From positions 1 through 37,574 of the IMG/VR virus record IMGVR_UViG_3300037264_000407: DNA of 37,574 nucleotides. The stretch is one strand, 5' to 3'. Of this stretch, positions 1-5,159 are shown piece by piece (position 1 is the first letter of the stretch; each line of letters begins with the position of its first letter). The position numbers were made by a program, and so were the translations under genes. Below the pieces are notes generated by a model. It did not search any database. It worked only from the letters and a program-made list of their open reading frames with translations, and was not told where the DNA came from. The stretch comes from a virus.

Positions 1-634
1 CTCTTACCCTCTTGGCGTTTGAAGCAAGTTCAGAGACTAGCGCAACATCAGGGACTTTTTCACCGGAGTCCTTTGCTTTTTTAATCTTTTTAACGGCAGC
101 AAATCTCTCCTCATCGGTCTTCATCCTCCAAATCGCCGTTACTTGTTTCTGGGTTAATAGTCCTGCCTCAGCTTCAAGCTGAATATCATAAGGCAGTTCG
201 AGCAACTGTATCCGAATATTGACCCAAGTAATTGACTGATTAAGTCTTTTTGCCGTCATCGCAGGGCCAAGAATAACTACAATTTTATGAATGGCCTTTG
301 CCTCTTGTAAGATTGTAAGTTGCTGTCGTTGAAGATTTTCACCAATATTTATAATTAAAGCTTCGGTTTCGTTAATGTCACTACGAATCGAAGCCTCAAT
401 AGTCTCTGCGCCATTGACTTGATGCGCTTTGAGCCTGCGGTGGCCAGCAATAACTTTATATTTTCTGCCGTCTGCCCTCTCTTCTTTGAGACGACAAACT
501 ATAATTGGCTGTAAGAGTCCTCGCTCTTTAATATCACGAGCAAGTTCAGTAACAGTAATCGCAGAGATTTCACCCCTACAATTAAATTCACTGTCAGCGA
601 CAATTTCGCTTATTTTAATACTCTGAACGTCCAT
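1..634 (-). CDS. ParB-like nuclease-domain protein, C-terminus cut by window edge
   Basis: The reading frame starts at ATG 634 behind a GGAGG ribosome site and is open to base 1, giving 211 residues without a stop. Near residues 64-67 it has GHRR, the ParB box II signature, and at 99-103 ENLQR, the conserved helix seen in ParB/Spo0J/RepB N-terminal domains. A helix-turn-helix-like stretch follows around 120-140. ParB-family proteins bind palindromic DNA, and some hydrolyse CTP or nick DNA. The start overlaps the end of the SNF2 helicase gene by 20 bp, so both are on one transcript. If the window is circular, the frame continues directly into the 130-residue frame at 37177-37569, giving about 343 residues. 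The family call is secure; the role (regulator, partition-like or nuclease) is not. Confidence 0.85.
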   Translation of the reverse strand, partial: MDVQSIKISEIVADSEFNCRGEISAITVTELARDIKERGLLQPIIVCRLKEERADGRKYKVIAGHRRLKAHQVNGAETIEASIRSDINETEALIINIGENLQRQQLTILQEAKAIHKIVVILGPAMTAKRLNQSITWVNIRIQLLELPYDIQLEAEAGLLTQKQVTAIWRMKTDEERFAAVKKIKKAKDSGEKVPDVALVSELASNAKRVR

Positions 635-2459
635 TTGTATTATCCTCCATCGCTGCTTGAATTCCCTCTTTAAGTTGTCCCATAGACATCATTTCGAGGC
701 TTCTTTTGTTTTTTAAATTTTCTAAGACTAATTTGTCTGATGGCAAATGTATAAGATCAATGATTGTTGCGCCTCTATTTACGTCCATTCCGATACGGTG
801 AATTCTATCCTCAGACTGGGTTCGATACATCCCATTAAAGTCATTGCTGTAATATAGTATCGTGGGCGATGCCGTTAGAGTAACGCCCATACTACCAGAA
901 CCGGGGTGCGAAACATAAACAATCTTTGGATACTGCTCTGTTGGATGCTGAAAAGTGTAAAGCATTTCTTCTTCGTTCTTTGTTTCTAAAGAAGTCTGCC
1001 AGTTCCTTTTTTGCCCATCAACCCGAATAAAGTGCCAGCCTTCCGCGACACAAATTTCACAGATTTTAGTAATAGATTCCGTGAAACCAGCATAAACTAC
1101 AAGTCTCCCTATTTCCGAATGCTCATCTAAAATTTCTTTTAAAATTTCGTCCTTTGGAGTTTTAACACGAATGGCTGTTCGATTTAAAATCGGAACAGTT
1201 CCAAATCCAGCACAGCCGTCACAAAGAGAGTTTGCCAAAACTTTTAGTCCGTTACATACTGAACAAGGCTGTTCTCCCATTTCCTCGACTTTATATTGAA
1301 AGCCATCACTTAGTTCTCTCAAGAGTGCCAATGCCGTTACAGTCCTCGGAGCAGTCATTGTAATAATATTGGCGTATCTGAGAGTTTCCTTTGCTGGCTT
1401 GAGATTTATAATTCTGTAATTTTTGTCCGGTAAATCTGAGCAATCCTTCTTAAACATAACAAGGACCAGCCCGTTCATCCGTTTATATAATCTTTCGACC
1501 TCATTTTCCATTGGCTCGAAATCGTGTCCAGTCCCAATGACTATGTATTCATTTTGATGGATTGCCGCTTCTTTAAATTGGCCGCAGACGTTACACTTAT
1601 TGGTGGAATCTTTCCAAGTAATAATCTTTGGAAATTTACCGCCCGTAATGGATTCTTCCATTTTAATCATGGAAAGGGAATTTCTAAATTTAAAAATATC
1701 CCCTTCTTTTAAAAAGCCCGGACACGCAATCTCGCATTGCATCCACCAGTCCGCCGGTGATTTAGGTGCGGGCGTTCCAGTCATTAAAAGAATAAAACAC
1801 TGATCCTTATACTCCATACGCATATTTTCAGCAAGGAAATACGCGGCTTGACTTCTCTGGGAAGTAGGAGTCTTTGTCAACGCCGATTCATCAAAGACTA
1901 CTCCGTGCGGCGGTTTGTCGCTAGGATTCCAATTAGCCAGAACCTTTTTAAGTTCGTCATAGGTAAGCATTCTTGGCTTGACTTTAGCTTTCCAAAGTCG
2001 CAATTCTAGTGATACTCCGCGAAGAGCAGATTTTGGTCCTATCCAGAACCAGTCATCGTAACCTGATTTTTCAATCGTTTCAATGGCTGCTAGAGTTTTT
2101 CCAATGCCCATTTCGCCAGCCAGAATACAATGCCTTCTAGTCAAGAAATGGCCGATCATTGTTTTTTGATGCTCTTTAACTGGCCTGTCGGAATTAGACT
2201 CAGAAATCGGTAAGTCATATCTCTGATAAGGATTATTGCCTGAAAGAAAACCTAGTTGGAATATGTTGCGATTGCAATAATCAACGGACCAGCTTTTTGA
2301 CTCTGGCTCGAAGCGAGAGCCTTTCATGCTCTTAACATGATCTTTGAGTATCGTGTTATAGGGAAAATTTAAAATAATCCGTTCCTTCTTCACTTCTAGC
2401 CTTGCCGGGATCAGGAACTTTCCTGCCCGTAGTTTTACTTGTCGAATAAGTTCCGTCAT
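615..2459 (-). CDS. SNF2-family DNA helicase/translocase
   Basis: This 614-residue protein has the superfamily 2 motifs in order: Walker A GEMGIGKT (115-122), FDES as the DExx box (189-192), and a C-terminal RecA-like lobe ending in motif VI, QSEDRIHRIG. The N-terminus (about 20-60) resembles the HARP-like substrate-recognition module of SMARCAL1-type annealing helicases. Two cysteine clusters, CNVC and CSVC...CDGC, probably bind zinc in the insert between the lobes. Such phage proteins are usually thought to remodel forks or displace proteins during replication or recombination. The start at 2459 has AAGGTGG just upstream and keeps the HARP-like segment, although it overlaps the preceding gene by 104 bp. 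Confidence 0.92.
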   Translation of the reverse strand: MTELIRQVKLRAGKFLIPARLEVKKERIILNFPYNTILKDHVKSMKGSRFEPESKSWSVDYCNRNIFQLGFLSGNNPYQRYDLPISESNSDRPVKEHQKTMIGHFLTRRHCILAGEMGIGKTLAAIETIEKSGYDDWFWIGPKSALRGVSLELRLWKAKVKPRMLTYDELKKVLANWNPSDKPPHGVVFDESALTKTPTSQRSQAAYFLAENMRMEYKDQCFILLMTGTPAPKSPADWWMQCEIACPGFLKEGDIFKFRNSLSMIKMEESITGGKFPKIITWKDSTNKCNVCGQFKEAAIHQNEYIVIGTGHDFEPMENEVERLYKRMNGLVLVMFKKDCSDLPDKNYRIINLKPAKETLRYANIITMTAPRTVTALALLRELSDGFQYKVEEMGEQPCSVCNGLKVLANSLCDGCAGFGTVPILNRTAIRVKTPKDEILKEILDEHSEIGRLVVYAGFTESITKICEICVAEGWHFIRVDGQKRNWQTSLETKNEEEMLYTFQHPTEQYPKIVYVSHPGSGSMGVTLTASPTILYYSNDFNGMYRTQSEDRIHRIGMDVNRGATIIDLIHLPSDKLVLENLKNKRSLEMMSMGQLKEGIQAAMEDNTNGRSEY

Positions 2460-2880
2460 TTAAAAAATCCACCTTTGATAAAATTATGTTAGTGAAGCCA
2501 GCTTGCTGCAAATATATGCCGATTTTGGTAAATAACAATCTGTGTTCGTAGCTATCGAAAGAAGTGAACTTCTCAAAAGCATCAACAAATTTATCTAATG
2601 TCCCAGATAGTAGATAAATTTGTCCGTGCCCTAGTAAAGCCAACTCAGTCTGATTTCTTAAATCAAAAATAACTTGCTCGGTCATTTCCGAGACAAGGAA
2701 GCCACAAAAAATATGTCTTGATGTTGCTCGACAAAAAAGTGTGCCACTATCGCCAAAGAATCTCTGGATATAGACATAGGCGTCTTTCAATAGCAAAAAG
2801 TCGCCAACGCTACTCTCATCTAACTCTTTTGCAAGGTTCTCAAATGAGAAGACTTGCTGCGATAGTGGCACAACACGCAT
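2356..2880 (-). CDS. hypothetical protein, 174 aa
   Basis: I do not recognise this protein. I start it at ATG 2880, five bases after the stop of the upstream gene. The same frame is open further upstream, but that part is arginine-rich and looks like out-of-frame translation of the neighbour. Residues 1-140 have the mixed hydrophobic and charged pattern of a globular protein. The last 35 residues overlap the N-terminus of the SNF2 gene and are polar and basic. It lies between a conserved phage protein and a helicase in the leftward early operon, which suggests a role in DNA metabolism or regulation. Translation is probably coupled to the upstream gene, because its own ribosome site is weak. 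Confidence 0.65.
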   Translation of the reverse strand: MRVVPLSQQVFSFENLAKELDESSVGDFLLLKDAYVYIQRFFGDSGTLFCRATSRHIFCGFLVSEMTEQVIFDLRNQTELALLGHGQIYLLSGTLDKFVDAFEKFTSFDSYEHRLLFTKIGIYLQQAGFTNIILSKVDFLNDGTYSTSKTTGRKVPDPGKARSEEGTDYFKFSL

Positions 2881-2884
2881 AAGA

Positions 2885-3529
2885 TTACACGTCCCGCGCT
2901 CCCTCTGGAGCCAACTCAACCTTAGTCTCTGCTGGATTTTTAAATCTTTCAAGTTGTTCGTTGTATTGCGCCTGCTCAGGATAACTTGGAAGTGGCGTTG
3001 ACGACGCCGTAATAATTGCGGCGTGCCACTTATAGTTCTTATTCTGAACAAGTTCAGCACCAAGCACCAGAACCTTACGATCTTTTAAAATCTGCAAGAT
3101 TGATGGGGCAGAACGCCTAGCACTCTTGGATGCCGCATGATATGTTCCGAATCCCTGCTCAGGAATCCAAACAAGAAATTCAGGTCCATACATGGCACGA
3201 GAATCTGAAACCTCAGAATCAACCTTGATTTTTTTAAACAAGTCAGACTCCATATCATAGCTTGTTAAAATCGGTTCATTCATGCTCACAGCCTTCGGAC
3301 GCCAACCTAGCACCAATGCCGTTACTTTCTTACCTAAATCAATTGCTGTGTCCTTCGAGAGAACCCACGCCCAACTGCCCATTCCAATTTTTCCGGTCTT
3401 AGCAAGGTCAGAATTTCCACCACAAAGTTGAAGTCTTGGAAGAAAACTTGAACTTGCTAATTTATTAAAATCGTCCTCATTGGAAGTGGCTGGAGTTTCA
3501 ATATAACTAGGAATCAATTCGGTTGTCAT
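2885..3529 (-). CDS. conserved phage protein of unknown function, 214 aa
   Basis: A soluble 214-residue protein with no signal peptide or membrane segment. Its pattern (FLPRLQLCGGNSDLAKTGKI near 29-48, a VLGWRPKA segment near 73-80, GPEFLVWIP near 114-122) looks like a family I have met in phage early regions next to replication genes, without an assigned function; single-stranded DNA binding is a possibility I cannot show. The C-terminal tail (about 190-214) is acidic and probably flexible. It follows the 320-aa ParB-like gene after a 179-bp gap and is followed tightly by the 174-aa gene. Codon use is less AT-biased than in most of the window, as for other likely abundant products here. Confidence 0.8.
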   Translation of the reverse strand: MTTELIPSYIETPATSNEDDFNKLASSSFLPRLQLCGGNSDLAKTGKIGMGSWAWVLSKDTAIDLGKKVTALVLGWRPKAVSMNEPILTSYDMESDLFKKIKVDSEVSDSRAMYGPEFLVWIPEQGFGTYHAASKSARRSAPSILQILKDRKVLVLGAELVQNKNYKWHAAIITASSTPLPSYPEQAQYNEQLERFKNPAETKVELAPEGARDV

Positions 3530-3708
3530 TTGAGAGTCTTTCTGTTTTTAAATTAGGCTAGTCTCTCCTAGCAGTCACCACTATCACGCAAATTGACTGT
3601 GGTTAATCTCACTACAGGGCGTGATCCCGCTTGGCATTGTTTTCCTACAACATTTGTCCAAGGTTTCGTTACCTGATTTAAAAATCAAGTAGTAGGGTCA
3701 AAGAGGTC
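3530..3708 (-). other. intergenic region with small inverted repeats
   Basis: This 179-bp gap separates the 320-aa ParB-like gene from the 214-aa gene, and no plausible gene fits in it. It holds two inverted repeats: GCTAG-(6)-CTAGC at 3557-3572, shortly before the 214-aa start, and TGATTT-(2)-AAATCA at 3674-3687, shortly after the ParB-like stop. A copy of AACATTTGTCC sits at 3649-3659 and matches, in reverse orientation, half of the hairpin in the ParB-like leader. I found no convincing -35/-10 pair and no U-rich terminator, so its function is open; a regulatory or RNA-processing role is likely. Confidence 0.45.
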
Positions 3709-4671
3709 TTACTTAATACCCAAGGCGTCTTCAATGGAAGCCGAAGTAGTCTTAGCTTCTGCGGCCTTCTTTGCCTCACGCTCTTCCTCGCGTTTCTTTT
3801 TAAGCTCTTCCTTCGCCTTCTGCTGTTCATCCCACTTCGTCTTAGCCTGATTGACGCTAACTGGATCAAGGTGAAGAACCCAAGAGATTGCCATAGTCGC
3901 GGCCTGACAAGGATCAGTAATCCCGCCATTGGTGATCAAGCTTTTAATCTCATTTAAATTCTCTTGTTCGGCCTTAATCGCGCTCATCTTTTGAGCATAG
4001 GCATGGGGCGCAAACTCCAATTTCTTGGGGTCTTGTCCCTTGCGCTTTGCGTCATTGACTTCTTTAATCCGAGCTTGGCAAGCCGAACAGAACTCAGCCG
4101 TTCCCATTGTCATAGCGCGCTCAACCCAAAGCGGTTGTTCTTCTCGGTCAAGCTTCGTCATAACGAAAGCATTGGCCAAAGCGATTTTAGAATCATCAAC
4201 AAGCGTCTTGATTTCATCGTGAAGCTTTGCAAGCGACAAACGCTGATCAATAAAGCTGCGGCTAACATTCAATCGGCCAGCAAGTTCTTCCTCGGTCATC
4301 GTCGGATTAGATGCAAGCATCTGCAAGAGTGCTTTTGTATATTCGGAGGGTTTAGTATCAACACGATGGAAATTCGCGCTAATTTGAATATCAAGATTTT
4401 CCGATTCCGACACATTTAAAATATTCGCCGGAATTTCAGTCAAGCCAGCCTCAACGGATGCAGTAAAGCGATGAAGGCCGTCCATCACTTCGTAGTAGTT
4501 TTCGCCGTTAGTCGGGTCTTGCTTGGCACGAACCGCAATCGGATTAATTATTCCTTTTGACTTAATCGAATCAACCAATTCCTGAAACTTCTCAGATTCA
4601 ACGTCGACGCCGCGAAGCGCGACCGTGTTTTTGCGAATGTCCGCAACATTAATTACACGAACGTCAGCCAT
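3709..4671 (-). CDS. ParB-like nuclease-domain DNA-binding protein, 320 aa
   Basis: First gene of the leftward operon. GLHR at 65-68 is the ParB box II core, SANFHRVD near 98-105 matches the following conserved helix, and a helix-turn-helix lies at about 125-145. The last 45 residues are a highly charged K/E-rich helix followed by a polar tail, probably for oligomerisation. The start at 4671 has AGAGG at a good distance. Its codons are richer in G and C than those of most neighbours and resemble the coat gene, which suggests abundant expression. Its promoter and leader lie in the shared control region, so it is a natural candidate to bind the palindromes there and autoregulate. Family assignment is firm; the regulatory role is inferred. 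Confidence 0.9.
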   Translation of the reverse strand: MADVRVINVADIRKNTVALRGVDVESEKFQELVDSIKSKGIINPIAVRAKQDPTNGENYYEVMDGLHRFTASVEAGLTEIPANILNVSESENLDIQISANFHRVDTKPSEYTKALLQMLASNPTMTEEELAGRLNVSRSFIDQRLSLAKLHDEIKTLVDDSKIALANAFVMTKLDREEQPLWVERAMTMGTAEFCSACQARIKEVNDAKRKGQDPKKLEFAPHAYAQKMSAIKAEQENLNEIKSLITNGGITDPCQAATMAISWVLHLDPVSVNQAKTKWDEQQKAKEELKKKREEEREAKKAAEAKTTSASIEDALGIK

Positions 4672-4698
4672 TTTAAATGCCTCTGATTATAAAATCAA

Positions 4699-4716
4699 TT
4701 TGTCCGAAAGGACAAA
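4699..4716 (-). promoter_or_regulatory. leader hairpin with tetraloop
   Basis: TTTGTCC (4699-4705) and GGACAAA (4710-4716) form a perfect 7-bp stem closed by a 4-nt loop, 28 nt before the ParB-like start codon. As DNA the same sequence is a palindromic protein-binding candidate. It has no U-run and does not look like a terminator. TTTGTCC also occurs at 5102-5108 and 3653-3659. Confidence 0.6.
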
Positions 4717-4749
4717 TGTTCGATAAAATCAAATCAAAAATAACTAACT

Positions 4750-4766
4750 AGGTTGCGGCACAACCT
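4750..4766 (-). promoter_or_regulatory. second leader hairpin of the leftward transcript
   Basis: AGGTTG (4750-4755) pairs with CAACCT (4761-4766) around a 5-nt loop. It lies in the untranslated leader of the leftward operon, between the promoter and the tetraloop hairpin. It may be an RNA element or a repressor site; nothing else supports a function. Confidence 0.4.
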
Positions 4767-4821
4767 AAAAGGTTATCAAGACTTGGGACGGCTCAAGGTC
4801 CATATTCAACCGAACAATGGC

Positions 4822-4850
4822 ATTATACCATAGAACTGCGATTTTGTCTA
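4822..4850 (-). promoter_or_regulatory. leftward sigma70-type promoter
   Basis: Read on the minus strand: -35 TAGACA (4850-4845), 17-bp spacer, perfect -10 TATAAT (4827-4822), preceded by TGG, an extended -10. Transcription should start near 4815 and give a leader of about 144 nt before the ParB-like gene. The TATGGTATAATG core is identical to that of the rightward promoter. Confidence 0.82.
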
Positions 4851-4865
4851 GTCCATAACTAAATT

Positions 4866-4873
4866 AACTGGTT
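4866..4873. promoter_or_regulatory. AACTGGTT half-site upstream of leftward promoter
   Basis: This octamer is one arm of the full palindrome at 5046-5062. It lies 16 bp upstream of the leftward -35. An oppositely oriented copy (AACCAGTT) is at 4947-4954. The placement suggests that one DNA-binding protein contacts several sites in the control region. Confidence 0.5.
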
Positions 4874-4913
4874 TATGGTGTCCTCTAATCTTCACTATAT
4901 GAGAGAGAGTAAG

Positions 4914-4933
4914 AGAGAAGATAAGAGAAGATA
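4914..4933 (+). repeat. tandem AGAGAAGATA repeat in a purine-rich tract
   Basis: Two exact tandem copies of AGAGAAGATA (4914-4923 and 4924-4933) sit in a 40-bp stretch (4901-4940) whose top strand is purine apart from a few T. It lies midway between the divergent promoters. Such tracts occur at replication origins and can form unusual DNA structure; neither is shown here. Confidence 0.5.
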
Positions 4934-4946
4934 GGGAGATACTCCA

Positions 4947-4954
4947 AACCAGTT
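4947..4954. promoter_or_regulatory. AACCAGTT half-site
   Basis: Inverted copy of the half-site at 4866-4873, 73 bp away, and the same octamer as the right arm of the palindrome at 5046-5062. Candidate operator half-site between the two promoters. Confidence 0.45.
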
Positions 4955-5008
4955 ATTCCCTTGCGAGGGTATATTATAAGGTAGCAAGTTTCGTGCCAAA
5001 CATAACTG

Positions 5009-5037
5009 TGGACAGAATCACGCTCTTATGGTATAAT
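5009..5037 (+). promoter_or_regulatory. rightward sigma70-type promoter
   Basis: -35 TGGACA (5009-5014), 17-bp spacer, -10 TATAAT (5032-5037) with an upstream TGG (extended -10). Transcription should begin near 5044, inside the left edge of the palindromic operator, leaving a leader of about 115 nt before the primase gene. Confidence 0.85.
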
Positions 5038-5045
5038 GTCCTCCT

Positions 5046-5062
5046 AACTGGTTAAACCAGTT
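5046..5062. promoter_or_regulatory. 17-bp palindromic operator at the rightward start site
   Basis: AACTGGTT, one central A, then AACCAGTT: a perfect inverted repeat placed at +1 to +20 of the rightward promoter. A bound dimer there would block transcription of the replication operon. The two ParB-like proteins are the only clear helix-turn-helix candidates in the window, so a parS-like site or autoregulatory operator is the leading inference. Confidence 0.7.
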
Positions 5063-5107
5063 TGACCACAAACCTAAGACCTCAAAGCAAATTGATTTGA
5101 TTTTGTC

Positions 5108-5132
5108 CTTGTCAAGTAAAAACACTTGTCAA
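5108..5132 (+). repeat. CTTGTCAA direct repeats in the rightward leader
   Basis: CTTGTCAA at 5108-5115 and again at 5125-5132, 17 bp apart, in the untranslated leader 28-52 bp before the primase start. They may be a binding site for a replication or regulatory protein. Confidence 0.45.
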
Positions 5133-5159
5133 ATGATTATTTAATCAAAGGTCGAATTA

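Larger units (their letters stand above)
4672..5159. promoter_or_regulatory. divergent control region between leftward and rightward operons
   Basis: The only gap above 300 bp. It contains one promoter in each direction, three AACTGGTT-type elements, a purine-rich tract, two leader hairpins and CTTGTCAA direct repeats, each listed separately. The 13-mer AAAATCAAATCAA at 4725-4737 recurs as its exact reverse complement at 5092-5104, so both leaders carry the same sequence after their promoters. Its position next to the primase-helicase gene and the AT-rich and purine-rich stretches also make it the best origin candidate. No protein-coding frame of note was seen. Confidence 0.85.

Noticed and set aside
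2881-3063. N-terminal extension of the 174-aa protein
   Set aside because: The extension is Arg/Leu-rich, fully overlaps the end of the 214-aa gene, and lacks a ribosome site; the ATG just after the upstream stop is the likely start.
3964-4419. 151-aa open frame on the plus strand opposite the 320-aa ParB-like gene
   Set aside because: It is wholly antisense to a well-supported gene, has no ribosome site or domain, and reflects the regular codon pattern of the minus-strand gene.
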